Shown one piece after another: positions 1 to 8,711 of a stretch of 64,000 bases of DNA. A model generated the notes under the pieces. It did not search any database and had not been told where the DNA came from. It worked only from the letters and a program-made list of their open reading frames with translations. Position 1 is the first letter of the stretch. Each line of letters begins with the position of its first letter. The stretch covers positions 34,329 through 98,328 of the forward strand of contig NZ_JAIBLJ010000013.1 of assembly GCF_020179385.1 (NCBI RefSeq), given 5' to 3'. The stretch is from Alkalihalobacillus sp. YIM B00296. GTDB lineage: Bacteria; Bacillota; Bacilli; Bacillales; Fictibacillaceae. The position numbers and the translations under genes are program-made.

Positions 1-67
1 CATTAAAAGAAAAAAATTTTTTCATCGGAAATCCCCCTTGTGACTGATTTGTACTACCCTTAGTTTC

Positions 68-503
68 TCATAGGATAACCGTTTTTTGTACCATGGGATT
101 TTGTCGTATATAGACTTTTTTTGTTTTTAAGTAAACACTCTCTATTGGTTTCAAGTCGGACCAAAGTAATGTTTCTATTTTTAAATCTTCTGTTGTTATC
201 ACTCCGGAATTTTGGGTGAAAGAAAAGTTTTCGAGCATATCTCCAATGAAATTTATGCCTAACTCAAATAAATATTTATCAATACTTGGTTGTAAGGAGA
301 TCGATAGTAATAATTTCGCAGCCCTTTTTTGTAATTGCCAGGTGATACATATAAAACGGTTTTGCTCCTTTTGATACTAAGAAGGTCCGGTAGGAGATTG
401 TATTTCCTTTAAAAAAGTTTGAAATAACGATATATTTGTTACCTTTTATATTAAACTGATATACCAATACACGGTTTATATCAGTGGTTGAAATTGTAAC
501 CAT
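68..503 (-). pseudogene. unknown small protein, frameshifted
   Basis: Two overlapping minus-strand reading frames join into one protein of about 145 residues if a single 1-nt frameshift near position 285 is allowed. The first part runs from 503 to about 285 and the second continues to a stop at 68-70. The first candidate ATG sits directly on its AAGGAG site, so the true start is uncertain. I recognise no family. It lies just downstream of the broken XRE regulator at 575-820 on the same strand, so the two may once have formed a regulator/effector pair. Confidence 0.45.
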
Positions 504-574
504 CTCCTTTTAGTCAACAAATTGCCAATAAGCTTTTGATTGGACAAATTTTTAGTTTGAAAAATATCTTGATT

Positions 575-820
575 CTAATCAATACTCTTTTCATCAAATA
601 GATTTTTATAATGTTCAGATGTCATTTTAATGAGATACTCAGGATCGACATTGAAACATTAGGCAAGATTATAGCCAGTATTCAATCTTGGGCTTGTCTT
701 TCCCGTTTCAATTAAGCTAATGAAACTACGCTCCAGGTCACTAAGATAGGCTAGTTCCTCTTAAGTCATTTTTCGTTCAAGACGGAGTTTTTTAAGAGCA
801 CTCCCTCCATTCTCAGGCAT
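575..820 (-). pseudogene. XRE-family HTH regulator, two in-frame stops
   Basis: Read on the minus strand from an ATG at 820, 82 codons keep one frame and give a recognisable Cro/CI-type helix-turn-helix. It includes LKKLRLERKMT, EELAYLSDLERSFISLIETG and the tail NVDPEYLIKM. TAA codons interrupt it after KMT (codon 20) and after YNLA (codon 54). Apart from these stops the frame is intact, so the gene is recently dead, or the stops are sequencing errors. The HTH pattern with the SxIErG-like recognition region is typical of XRE proteins. Confidence 0.7.
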
Positions 821-873
821 TTGTCAGACTATGTTGTTGGTGTTGGAACATTTAAAGTGAGTTATTGTGTAAG

Positions 874-1042
874 TTAAACATAAATCGCAGCAATTTCGAT
901 GTTACTTTCGGTTAAAAATTCAATCACTTCTTTGTTTTCTAATAGCCCTTTTGTGACACTTTGCAGTTTTGTTATATCTTGATTCAAGTCCTGGGCAAAT
1001 AAATAACATTATAATGTACGGTTTTATAGTTAAGTGTTTCAT
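874..1042 (-). pseudogene. small hypothetical protein, frameshifted
   Basis: A good Shine-Dalgarno (GAGGAG, about 5 nt upstream) precedes an ATG at 1042. The starting frame drifts after about 15 codons. A +1 shift restores a coding-like frame ending KEVIEFLTESNIEIAAIYV and a stop at 874. The 169-nt span is not a multiple of three, which agrees with one indel. No family recognised. The ending weakly recalls that of the small protein at 12159-12431 (FLTDQNIKISDINI). Confidence 0.4.
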
Positions 1043-1441
1043 AGGGTCTCCTCAATGTAATTATTATAAGTAAATTTTATAATTCAACTTCAATACATTG
1101 GTAATCCCATTACTTCAAATACCTAGAACAAGTAAATATTCGTCGTCTTATACCTCCCCCATCACAAATGAAGTACTATAACCCTTCTGCACTGATTTAA
1201 GCGCTTAGATTCCTCCTTTTACTATTAATCTTTGTTCTTTTCTTCCGTGTACGGAAGATAATCAATCTAAAATTCATATCCTTCTGTTGTTTTTGAAAAT
1301 TTTGAAATGAGTAGGGGAGTTAGATGTATATGGCATTTAATCTATGTATGATTTGGCAGTATGTTTATTAATAAATGAGTATGATTACACATTTAGGCAA
1401 TGAATGAATTGTTATTTTTATTCATCATTAAGAAATGAAGT

Positions 1442-1474
1442 ATTCCGTTAAAGGGCCATTTCGTATTGAGTAAG
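1442..1474 (+). repeat. intergenic element copy 1 (divergent)
   Basis: Begins ATTCCGTTAAAGGGCC and continues to TATTGAGTAAGA. It is a divergent member of a short family whose better copies read roughly TTCCAGAATCGGGCGC, then a T-rich spacer, then GAATAA. Copies occur only in gene gaps between 1.4 and 23 kb. Confidence 0.5.
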
Positions 1475-1570
1475 AGTACCATAAAATTCAATTTTTTTAT
1501 ACAGCCACCTGGTACTTGGTCGTACGTACAACGATGTATAAAAACCTGTATTAACGATAAAAAATAAACA

Positions 1571-1608
1571 AAAGCCTATCCCTTGAACTGTATGGGATTG
1601 GCTTTTTT
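1571..1608 (-). terminator. terminator of LysR gene
   Basis: AAAGCCTATCCC and GGGATTGGCTTT form a stem with one mismatch around a short loop. Both strands have T-runs next to it. It lies about 60 bp past the LysR stop codon. Confidence 0.6.
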
Positions 1609-1665
1609 GCTAACTTCATATAAAAATTTTTATGTTAACTAAAAATGCATATTAGATAATTTCAA

Positions 1666-2532
1666 TCAAATTCCCGTCTCTCTGACACAGTCTGCAAATG
1701 CAGCGAACGTTTTGCTATGAAACTGTTCTTTTCGGGAAACCAGTCGCGTTGTTGCGAATCGGTACTGTTCCGGAACCGGATGAGCCTGTACGCGATCATC
1801 GCTCACAGCAACGGCCGATTTGGTTAGAAGCGTGTACCCGATTCCTGCTCGTACGCAGTTCAGCATCGTCTCCAACGTACTGATCTCAACGATGTTCGTG
1901 GGGGTTGCACCGACGCCATGAAGCCAATCTTCGATGGTTGCACGTAAAGGGCAGCCCTTCGAAAACACAACCCATGCTGCATTCTCAACGTCCGCAAAAA
2001 TTGAAGGTTCATTTCCATCAGCGGCAGTCAGAAGGACGACTTCTTCTCGAATCTCATAGGCAACTTGCAACCGGGATAAGTCGAATTCGCCCGTAAAGAA
2101 AGCGCCATCCAACTGGCGGTTCAACACTTTCTCGTAATTAAGCGGCGACGTCCCAGTGATCAGTGATAACGCAACTTCGGGGTATTTGTTTTGAAACTTG
2201 GATAACGCACGAATAAATGGCCCAGAGGAAGCGACCGTCTCCACAACACCGATCACAAGAGGTCCGCATGGGTAATCTGGTTCTTTTACAGCCCTGGTGG
2301 CCTCCTCCATCCTAAGCAAAATATCCGAGGCATAATTGCTGAAGACGAGCCCCTTCTCAGTTGGTATTACGCCTTTCGGATTTCTCTGAAAAAGCTGGAC
2401 GCCAAGCTCCGACTCCATCTTGCGAACCCGCATTGTAATGTTCGACTGAACGTAGCCCAGTTTCCCTGCCGCACGGGTTATGCTGCCCTCCTCTATGATC
2501 GCCATAAACACTTTTAAATCGGTTAACTCCAT
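1666..2532 (-). CDS. LysR-family transcriptional regulator
   Basis: A 288-residue LysR-type regulator of normal length. The N-terminal winged helix-turn-helix (about residues 3-60) has the classic pattern MELTDLKVFMAIIEEGSITR followed by A-G-K-LGYVQSNITMRVRKMESELG. The rest is the periplasmic-binding-protein-like effector domain. The ATG at 2532 follows a good site (GGAGG, about 6 nt). The gene is divergent from the Old Yellow Enzyme gene at 2685, the usual arrangement for a LysR regulator and its target, so it probably controls that enzyme in response to an electrophile or its substrate. The base composition of this pair looks clearly more GC-rich than its flanks, which suggests recent acquisition. 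The ligand cannot be told from sequence. Confidence 0.93.
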   Translation of the reverse strand: MELTDLKVFMAIIEEGSITRAAGKLGYVQSNITMRVRKMESELGVQLFQRNPKGVIPTEKGLVFSNYASDILLRMEEATRAVKEPDYPCGPLVIGVVETVASSGPFIRALSKFQNKYPEVALSLITGTSPLNYEKVLNRQLDGAFFTGEFDLSRLQVAYEIREEVVLLTAADGNEPSIFADVENAAWVVFSKGCPLRATIEDWLHGVGATPTNIVEISTLETMLNCVRAGIGYTLLTKSAVAVSDDRVQAHPVPEQYRFATTRLVSRKEQFHSKTFAAFADCVRETGI

Positions 2533-2684
2533 AGAAAAACCTCCAATTACACATCAATAATTTTGATGGGTATATCAATATTAATCATTTTAATATATGG
2601 AGTTAATGGAATACAATCATATTAATAAAACAAATCGCGTCGGTGACAAAAAATTGCGCTGCCACGGTATAGGAGGAATTCAAT
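2533..2684. promoter_or_regulatory. divergent promoter region, LysR/OYE
   Basis: 152-bp gap between divergent genes. It contains an AT-rich, partly palindromic tract (TATCAATATTAATCATTTTAA), a plausible LysR site of the T-N11-A kind, and the AGGAGG site of the downstream gene. No experimentally defined box is recognisable. Confidence 0.4.
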
Positions 2685-3776
2685 ATGAGTAAATATTCTA
2701 ATCTTTTTTCTACATTCCAATTAGAGTCCCTGAAATTGCCGAATCGGGCGGTACTATCGCCGATGACCCGAACAAGTGCAGAACCGTCCGGGCTCGTAAA
2801 TGAACGTATGGTCCGTTATTATACCCGTTTTGCGAAAGGTGGGTTCGGTCTCATTATCACGGAAGGCATCTATCCTGATACAGTGAACAGCCAAAGTTAT
2901 GAGAACCAACCCGGCATAGCCAATGGTGCACAAGCTGAGTCGTGGAGACCTGTCGTTCAGGCGGTTCAACGGGAAGGAGGAAAAATTGTCGCACAGTTAA
3001 TGCATGCGGGTGCACTTGTTCAGCATGACAGATTTACGCCAATCGCTCCATCAGCAGTAAAACCTGTGGGTAAGATGCTCGAAGATCATGGAGGGAGTGG
3101 AGAGTTCGCCGTTCCGAAAGAGATGACCCGAGAGGAAATCCGCAAAGCAATCGACAGCTTCGCACAAGCTGCTCTCCGTGCTAAGCAGATCGGCTTCGAT
3201 GGGGTGGAAGTCCATGCAGCAAATGGCTACCTGCTCGATCAATTCATCACCGATTATACGAACCATCGAACAGATGAATATGGCGGTTCAACGGAGCGAC
3301 GAATCCACATCGTCGTGGAAGTGCTGGAAGCCATTCGTGCTGTCGTCGGCCCAGATTACATGGTAGGTGTTCGTATCTCACAAGGGAAAGTAACCGATTT
3401 TCATCACAAATGGGCAAACGGAGAGACGGATGCCAAGATTATTTTTGAACAATTAGCGACTGCATCCCCAAGTTACATCCATACGACCGAATATAAGGCG
3501 TTTGTCCCGGCTTTCGTGGAGGACGGACCGACGCTTGCCAAGCTAGCTAAGCGATACAGTGGCCTTCCCGTCATCGCCAATGGCAAATTGGGAGAACCGG
3601 AGGTAGCAAAGCTCCTCATTGAGTCGGGAGATGCTGACCTAATCGCAATCGGAACGAGTGCATTGGTCAATCCGGACTGGGTGAACAAAGTACAAGAAGG
3701 TAAAAAGTTAATCCCTTTCGACCATCATTTCTTGCATCCTATAGCGACACTGAAAGAAGAAGAAGTTATAGTCTGA
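2685..3776 (+). CDS. Old Yellow Enzyme family NADH:flavin oxidoreductase
   Basis: 363-residue FMN-dependent ene-reductase of the Old Yellow Enzyme family, one TIM barrel. The active-site pair is visible as H177 and N180 in EVHAANGYLLDQF, the family signature, followed by the EYGGSTERR phosphate-binding loop. The barrel start MTR and the FMN-binding segment IANGKLG also fit. Such enzymes reduce activated C=C bonds or nitro groups with NAD(P)H in the cytoplasm, often for detoxification. The His-Asn pair and length are closer to the classical OYE/NemA/XenB group than to the His-His YqjM type. The ATG at 2685 has an AGGAGG site. The neighbouring LysR gene is the likely regulator. A clear terminator follows. 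Confidence 0.93.
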   Translation: MSKYSNLFSTFQLESLKLPNRAVLSPMTRTSAEPSGLVNERMVRYYTRFAKGGFGLIITEGIYPDTVNSQSYENQPGIANGAQAESWRPVVQAVQREGGKIVAQLMHAGALVQHDRFTPIAPSAVKPVGKMLEDHGGSGEFAVPKEMTREEIRKAIDSFAQAALRAKQIGFDGVEVHAANGYLLDQFITDYTNHRTDEYGGSTERRIHIVVEVLEAIRAVVGPDYMVGVRISQGKVTDFHHKWANGETDAKIIFEQLATASPSYIHTTEYKAFVPAFVEDGPTLAKLAKRYSGLPVIANGKLGEPEVAKLLIESGDADLIAIGTSALVNPDWVNKVQEGKKLIPFDHHFLHPIATLKEEEVIV

Positions 3777-3823
3777 GAACTTCCAGTCAATAAAGTCTGA
3801 TCGTTTATAAAAAAGTTTAATCA

Positions 3824-3858
3824 AAATCCTGTATAAATTTATACAGGATTTTTCTTTT
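3824..3858 (+). terminator. Rho-independent terminator after OYE
   Basis: Perfect inverted repeat AAAATCCTGTAT/ATACAGGATTTT followed by TCTTTTTT. The sequence before it (AAAGTCTGAT...AAAAAAGTTT) recurs before the terminator at 16325. Confidence 0.9.
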
Positions 3859-3894
3859 TTACTCTTGTTGATGTTGTAAAACTCCAGTCATGTT

Positions 3895-3930
3895 ACTCCA
3901 TTAAAGGGCGCATTTCTGGAATAAGCTTTT
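3895..3930 (+). repeat. intergenic element copy 2
   Basis: ACTCCATTAAAGGGCGC followed by TTTCTGGAATAAGC. Same family as the copy at 8325. Confidence 0.6.
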
Positions 3931-4050
3931 CGAACTAAGCAAGTTTAATTTACAAAAAATTATAGTAATTTAAAGGCTCTAGATGAAGAACTAGTGGAAT
4001 ATTATGATAAACTGAAAACTAAAGGGTAATGAAAGGCCTTGATTGAATTA

Positions 4051-4552
4051 ATGGAAATTAGAAAACCTAACGATTCGGAACTTAAAAAAAAAGGTTTTAG
4101 AACTTTCTCCACAAGCTGTATTTGTACATTGTGTGTCAGAACAACAAATAATTCTAAAGTTTAATATAAAAGAATCAACTCAAACAGAAGTGATCGAAAA
4201 ATTAAAACGTGTTATTGATTTCCCCATAAAAGGTGCTGCTTGGGCAGAAGATCGGTACATTTTAGAACTGGAAAATCAGGATATGATTCATAACGTAACG
4301 CCTAATTTGGAAGCAATTAGAGAACTAGAGGGTCCGGGTATAATTATTACTAGTCGAGGATTAGATAAGTATGACTTTGTATCAAGGTATTTTGCTCCAA
4401 AAATAGGAATTAACGAAGATTACGTTACGGGCTCTGCACACTGCGCATTAGCTTCATATTGGAGTGATCTCTTAAATAAAAAAGAATTTACAGCATATCC
4501 AGATTCAGAGCTCGGGGGTGAAATAAAATTAAAGATAAGGAGAACAAATTGA
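4051..4552 (+). pseudogene. chimeric remnant: GNAT N-terminus joined to PhzF C-terminal half
   Basis: From ATG 4051 the frame reads MEIRKPNDSEL, then slips in a run of nine A residues (4084-4092). It continues as KKVLELSPQAVF, which resembles the first 25 residues of GNAT acetyltransferases. Straight after that the same frame becomes the C-terminal half of a PhzF-family isomerase: IITSRGLDKYDFVSRYFAPK, then EDYVTGSAHCALASYW and ELGGEIKLK. PhzF proteins are about 260-300 residues with the catalytic Glu in the N-terminal half, which is absent here. The longest open frame is GTG 4133 to 4552 (139 codons). I read it as a deletion-fusion relic and not a working enzyme. Confidence 0.7.
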
Positions 4553-4603
4553 GTTAATTGGAGAATGTGTGACTTTACTGAAGGACATCTATATTACTAA
4601 TTG

Positions 4604-4642
4604 ATCTTCCGTAATCGGGCACTATTCTGTAGCAAGAATTGT
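4604..4642 (+). repeat. intergenic element copy 3
   Basis: ATCTTCCGTAATCGGGCAC followed by TATTCTGTAGCAAGAA. Member of the family described at 1442. Confidence 0.6.
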
Positions 4643-4787
4643 GCTCTTTCTTTATGTTAAGAGCCAAAATTATTGAAGAAAGAATTTCAATTTGAAACAG
4701 TGGAAACAAGTTGGTTTTATAGATGTTACAATTAATAGAAATCATTTGTTCGTGAAGGAACATTAGATAGAAAGGGAATCTAAAGCT

Positions 4788-5339
4788 ATGGTCGATTTGA
4801 GTACACTAACTATTCAAAGTTGCGATAAAGTAATAGAAAGAAAAATACGTTACGACTCCACAATTGTAGAACATAGCTGTATACTGTTAAAAGCGAAAAA
4901 TCAAAATGTCGTGCTTTTTCATAAAATACTTGATTCATTTACGATGATAGCAAACCAAAATAAATTAACCATTCCTAAAGGTAGTTATACACTAGCATAT
5001 TACTGGAAATATCGTCCATTTAATTTGTACATTTGGAGAGATAATAATGGGAATTATTTAGGCTCCTATTTTAATATCGTAAAAAATACATTTATAACAG
5101 ATAAGTTGGTATCATTTGAGGATTTGATTATTGATATTATGGTTCTTCCTAATAGAGAATACTTTATATTAGACGAGGATGAGTTACCTGAGCCATTAGA
5201 TCAATTTGAGAACGGATTTGTCCAACAAGCTCTAAACTCATTAACGGATTCAATTGATATTCTTCTTTCTCAAACTATTTCAGAAACTGAGAACACCTTT
5301 AAACATGAAGAACTTCTTCTTTGGTTGAACAACAAATGA
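4788..5339 (+). CDS. DUF402-family protein (nucleoside phosphate phosphatase-like)
   Basis: 183-residue protein of the DUF402 family, which includes the nucleoside di-/triphosphatases of the Ntdp type and FomD. The family core is clear: YWKYRPFNLYIWRDNNGNYL, then SYFNIVKNTFITDK, then a ...SFEDLIIDIMVLPNREYF strand and the acidic helix-start LDEDELPEPL, whose Asp/Glu residues bind metal. Length is normal and no frame break is seen, so it is an intact gene among remnants. ATG 4788 has only a modest site (AAGGGA about 10 nt upstream). The natural substrate is not evident, and it has no partner gene here. Confidence 0.85.
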   Translation: MVDLSTLTIQSCDKVIERKIRYDSTIVEHSCILLKAKNQNVVLFHKILDSFTMIANQNKLTIPKGSYTLAYYWKYRPFNLYIWRDNNGNYLGSYFNIVKNTFITDKLVSFEDLIIDIMVLPNREYFILDEDELPEPLDQFENGFVQQALNSLTDSIDILLSQTISETENTFKHEELLLWLNNK

Positions 5340-5370
5340 CATTATGGAAGGATTGTATTTATACAGTGAT

Positions 5371-5405
5371 TTTCAACAATAGGGCGCGTTTCTTTAATAA
5401 TCAGA
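5371..5405 (+). repeat. intergenic element copy 4
   Basis: TTTCAACAATAGGGCGCG followed by TTTCTTTAATAATCAGA. Member of the family described at 1442. Confidence 0.55.
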
Positions 5406-5461
5406 AATGCCTTTTTCACTTGCATGCAATTTTAATAAGATCCTATCTGATTTTAAAAATA

Positions 5462-6325
5462 TTAATGAAATAGTTTCTTTGCAATATTAAGGAATGAAAT
5501 TAGTGCTGTAAAGTCCGCACTGTCGTTTCTTTTTATAAAAACTGTTTTAATCATTGAGTATTCCTTTGGTAGTTCAATATAGTCAATTAAAGATGTATCA
5601 ATAATCTCTACTATTTTTTTTGATACAACCCCGACACCTAATCCTGCTTTAACACAACCAACTAATCCTTCGAAGCTATTGAATTCTATTTTTTTATTAG
5701 GAGTAATACCAGCATCTTTCAAATATTCTTCTGTTTTTTTTCTATAAGTACACCCTTTTCCAAAGACCAATAATTTTTCATCATTGAGGTTTTGAAAACC
5801 ACTAAAATTCTTGTCACGCTTATAAATGAGCATGATTTTTTCATCTATTAGTGGGAGAGATTCGATATTCTTATGATCTACTGGGTCCGTAACAAAAGCT
5901 CCATCTAACTCGTACTTTAAAACAGATTGAACCAAATCTGTCGTATAGCCAGTATTAAGGGTTAAATCGACTTTTGGATACTCCTCACTAAAAAGAGAGA
6001 TTACTTTAGGTAGTCTAATTGAAATTGTAATATCAGTTGCTCCTATTCTTAAGGGTCCAGCCACTTCTGTACCACTTGTAATTACCCTTTTTGATTCCTC
6101 CATCAAATTTACAATTTGATTAGCGTAAGATAATAACGTTTGTCCATTATTCGTAATCGAAACTCCCCTGCCATGCCTTATAAAAAGTTTAGTCCCTAGC
6201 TCATCTTCAAGTTTATTTATACTCCTAGTGATATTTGATTGCACATAGTTAAGTTCCTCAGAAGCTTTAGAAATGCTTTGATGTTTTGCAACTGATTTTA
6301 ATATCCCAAGATCTTTTATATCCAT
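5462..6325 (-). CDS. LysR-family transcriptional regulator
   Basis: 287-residue LysR-type regulator starting MDIKDLGILKSVAKHQSIS. The longer frame begins with a GTG at 6337 that lies inside the Shine-Dalgarno sequence (AGGTGGAG), so the ATG at 6325 is the better start. The N-terminal winged HTH (residues about 1-60) includes ELNYVQSNITRSINKLEDEL. The remainder is the effector-binding domain. It is divergent from the AEC-family carrier at 6451, which it probably regulates. The YVQSNIT recognition helix matches that of the regulator at 1666, so the two belong to the same LysR subgroup. Confidence 0.92.
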   Translation of the reverse strand: MDIKDLGILKSVAKHQSISKASEELNYVQSNITRSINKLEDELGTKLFIRHGRGVSITNNGQTLLSYANQIVNLMEESKRVITSGTEVAGPLRIGATDITISIRLPKVISLFSEEYPKVDLTLNTGYTTDLVQSVLKYELDGAFVTDPVDHKNIESLPLIDEKIMLIYKRDKNFSGFQNLNDEKLLVFGKGCTYRKKTEEYLKDAGITPNKKIEFNSFEGLVGCVKAGLGVGVVSKKIVEIIDTSLIDYIELPKEYSMIKTVFIKRNDSADFTALISFLNIAKKLFH

Positions 6326-6450
6326 ACTGAACTCCACCTTATCATTTTTAATGATATCTAGTATCTGTAATATTCATTTTATATGATATCTTAAGAAGTT
6401 TATACTCATAAACAAATAAAACGAAAGATTATTTTTGGGGAGGTTACGTT

Positions 6451-7440
6451 ATGCAGATAATTATTGATATTATTTTGCCAATATTCGCTATTATATTTTG
6501 CGGATACATCGCAGGGAGAACAGGAGTAGTTTCCGTTTCTGGGTCAAAAACTTTAAATAGTTACGTGTTTTATATTGCTTTACCTGCTCTTTTATTTTAT
6601 GCAGTAGCTAATGCTCCAATTTCACAGTTAACTAATTGGAATTTTCTTTTTGCTAATCTTATAGGAATACTATCGAGCTTTTTCCTTACCATTCTATTCA
6701 TGCGCATTATTTTTAAAAAGAAGTCAGCCGTTTTATCTATTTATGGGATGAATGCATCTTATGGTACTACTGGATATATGGGACTTCCTTTATTAATTGC
6801 TGCTTTTGGAAACGAAGCTGCCTTGCCAGCTGCTCTTGCTACATTGATCCACAACATTCCAGTAATAACAACAGTAATAGTAACGTTCGAGTGGGTAAGA
6901 GCAAAAGAAAACAAAAACGAGAAAGGCTTATTTTATTTCTTGCAAGACGTAATAAAACCTGTATTATTTCATCCAATTACGTTATCTGTTCTTTTAGGAA
7001 TTGTTTTTTCATTATTTAATATTACGTTACCTAAATCAATAGATATTTTTGCAAGTTTTCTATCCGATGCAGCTGGTCCAACAGCTTTATTTGCTATTGG
7101 ATTAGGACTTACTAATCAAAAAGAACTTTTAAAATGGTCTAGTTTAGTAAACAGAGAGGTTAATTTTCTTGTTTTTATGAAATTAGTATTTCAACCAGTT
7201 GTTACTACTTTTTTAGTATTTTTTGTGTTTAAATTAGAACCCATGTGGGCATTGACTACAATTTTAATGTCGGCACTTCCAATTGGAGCAGGTGTATTTG
7301 TATTTGCACAAAAATTTGAGAAAATAACCCAGGAAACATCTATTGGTATAGTTCTTTCCTTACTGATATCTGTTCTAACGATTTCTGTTCTTTTTATTTA
7401 TCTTATAGATCTCTATTCTATATCTAAGTTGATCCTGTAA
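6451..7440 (+). CDS. AEC family transporter (auxin efflux carrier type)
   Basis: 329-residue integral membrane protein with about ten hydrophobic helices in two halves, separated by a short charged loop (AKENKNEKG, about residues 150-160). This is the layout of the auxin-efflux-carrier family, whose bacterial members move malate, malonate or other organic acids across the cytoplasmic membrane. Helix-breaking segments such as YGTTGYMGLPLL and LPIGAGVFVFA fit the family. ATG 6451 has a GGGGAGG site. It stands alone and divergent from a LysR gene, the common bacterial context for such carriers. The substrate cannot be predicted. Confidence 0.88.
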   Translation: MQIIIDIILPIFAIIFCGYIAGRTGVVSVSGSKTLNSYVFYIALPALLFYAVANAPISQLTNWNFLFANLIGILSSFFLTILFMRIIFKKKSAVLSIYGMNASYGTTGYMGLPLLIAAFGNEAALPAALATLIHNIPVITTVIVTFEWVRAKENKNEKGLFYFLQDVIKPVLFHPITLSVLLGIVFSLFNITLPKSIDIFASFLSDAAGPTALFAIGLGLTNQKELLKWSSLVNREVNFLVFMKLVFQPVVTTFLVFFVFKLEPMWALTTILMSALPIGAGVFVFAQKFEKITQETSIGIVLSLLISVLTISVLFIYLIDLYSISKLIL

Positions 7441-7500
7441 AAAATGGTACAATAGCTTAGAACTTTCGAAAAAACTTAATGTTGTCTCATATAACCTTGT

Positions 7501-7567
7501 TCACAATCGGGCACGTTTATTGAGGAACGCGTCTTTTCTTGTATCGGGTCATATTCCGGAATAACTT
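7501..7567 (+). repeat. intergenic element copy 5, doubled
   Basis: TCACAATCGGGCACG...ATTGAGGAACGCG is followed at once by TATCGGGTCATATTCCGGAAT, two tandem copies of the family described at 1442. Confidence 0.55.
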
Positions 7568-7644
7568 ATTGTGAAAATAATGGGAATTTGAAATAATTGT
7601 TACTAGGCAAAAGCTCTTACTACTAATATATGAGGGGGTATACA

Positions 7645-8016
7645 ATGAATAAATTAATGAAAATTAGCATTTTATTAACTGCTATTATTTTTCTTTCTCC
7701 TTTAGCATTTCATTTTTCAACAGTGTTTGTTTTAGGAGATACAGACCCGAATCCTCACAAAAACATTGAACATGCATATACTCATATGACAGATGATGTT
7801 TATTTCATTCTATCCTTAGCGAATAAACAAGATCGATCTTTAAATGAAGATGAACTGGAAACCATCAATCATCAAAAATGGTATGTTGATAATAAAAAGG
7901 ATAAATTAAATAAAGAAGAATATGAACTCATGGCTGAAGTTTCAAAAATGAGTGATTTATATATTGAAGGCTCTGATCAATTTGAAAAGCATTTGAAAAG
8001 GTTACAAAGTTATTAG
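7645..8016 (+). CDS. small secreted or anchored hypothetical protein
   Basis: 123 residues. The N-terminus MNKLMKISILLTAIIFLSPL plus a second apolar stretch is a signal peptide or membrane anchor. The rest is a hydrophilic, acidic, probably helical domain ending LYIEGSDQFEKHLKRLQSY. The start at 7645 is preferred over ATG 7630 because the GAGGGGG site lies between them. No lipobox cysteine. No family recognised. A terminator follows at 8036, so it is a single-gene unit. Confidence 0.6.
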   Translation: MNKLMKISILLTAIIFLSPLAFHFSTVFVLGDTDPNPHKNIEHAYTHMTDDVYFILSLANKQDRSLNEDELETINHQKWYVDNKKDKLNKEEYELMAEVSKMSDLYIEGSDQFEKHLKRLQSY

Positions 8017-8035
8017 GAAAAGATAATTTTTAAAA

Positions 8036-8064
8036 CAGTCGGCTAATCACCGACTGCTTTTTTA
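8036..8064 (+). terminator. Rho-independent terminator
   Basis: CAGTCGG-ctaatca-CCGACTG stem followed by CTTTTTTATT, 20 bp past the stop of the gene ending at 8016. Confidence 0.85.
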
Positions 8065-8324
8065 TTATAAAAAAAGAAGTGATTCGAAGATCACCCCTCA
8101 AAACAGTATCCTTTATTTAAATGTATATTCTACAGTTTGTTCACCTGAGATTTTATCATAAGTATCAGCATTTATTGATTCTGCAAAAACTCAAAATTAA
8201 AAACAAGTCTTACATTCTCAAGAGGAGTTATATTTTTAAAAAATCTAATATTATGTGAGTTATTCAACTAAATGGGGCTTTAATCGAATACTATTTGACT
8301 TTCGGACCAAAAATGTAAATATCA

Positions 8325-8358
8325 ATCTTCAGCAATCGGGCGCTTTTGTTGAATAAGA
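8325..8358 (+). repeat. intergenic element copy 6 (best copy)
   Basis: CTTCAGCAATCGGGCGCT followed by TTTGTTGAATAAGA. One of the most consensus-like copies. Confidence 0.65.
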
Positions 8359-8587
8359 AAATTATTAAAATACCCCAAAATATACAATTTTTTATTCATT
8401 AATCGTATATTTTGGGGTTATTTGTATGCAAGAAATATACTGCCATTTCATACATATATTAAATGCCAAATACAGTTAGAGGAATTTAGAAGAGTATCAT
8501 CTTTAATCAATTGAAATATTCAATTAAAGTCTATCAAAAATGTAGGTATCTTAAAAATACATAGTGAAAAAATTTAATATTAAAAAA

Positions 8588-8645
8588 GGGCCGAGATGCA
8601 CAAACTCGCTTCATTATATATGCGAGGCGAGAAGTGCAGCTCTCC
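8588..8645 (-). terminator. probable terminator of the prfC operon
   Basis: On the minus strand GAGCTGCAC...GTGCATCTC and inner CTCGC...GCGAG form a long imperfect hairpin followed by GGCCCTTTTTTAA, about 70-120 bp after the prfC stop. Confidence 0.6.
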
Positions 8646-8711
8646 AATTGGCAAATGGTTCTAAAGGATAACATTTCAATTATAAAAAGTATCAAAGAAT
8701 TTAAAGACTGA

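Larger units (their letters stand above)
1043..1665. other. intergenic stretch, no gene seen
   Basis: Very AT-rich, with no convincing ORF on either strand. It contains one copy of the intergenic element (1442-1474) and a hairpin after the LysR gene (1571-1608). Confidence 0.6.
3777..4050. other. gap with gene stub and repeat
   Basis: Holds the OYE terminator, one intergenic element, and at about 3961-4029 a plus-strand coding stub (NLKALDEELVEYYDKLKTKG, then stop). The stub looks like the C-terminal tail of a lost protein. Confidence 0.4.
8017..8711. other. gap with small relics
   Basis: Besides two terminators and one repeat, the minus strand at about 8118-8190 reads AESINADTYDKISGEQTVEY followed by TFK and a stop. 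It looks like the 3' end of a lost gene. No intact gene is visible. Confidence 0.4.
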
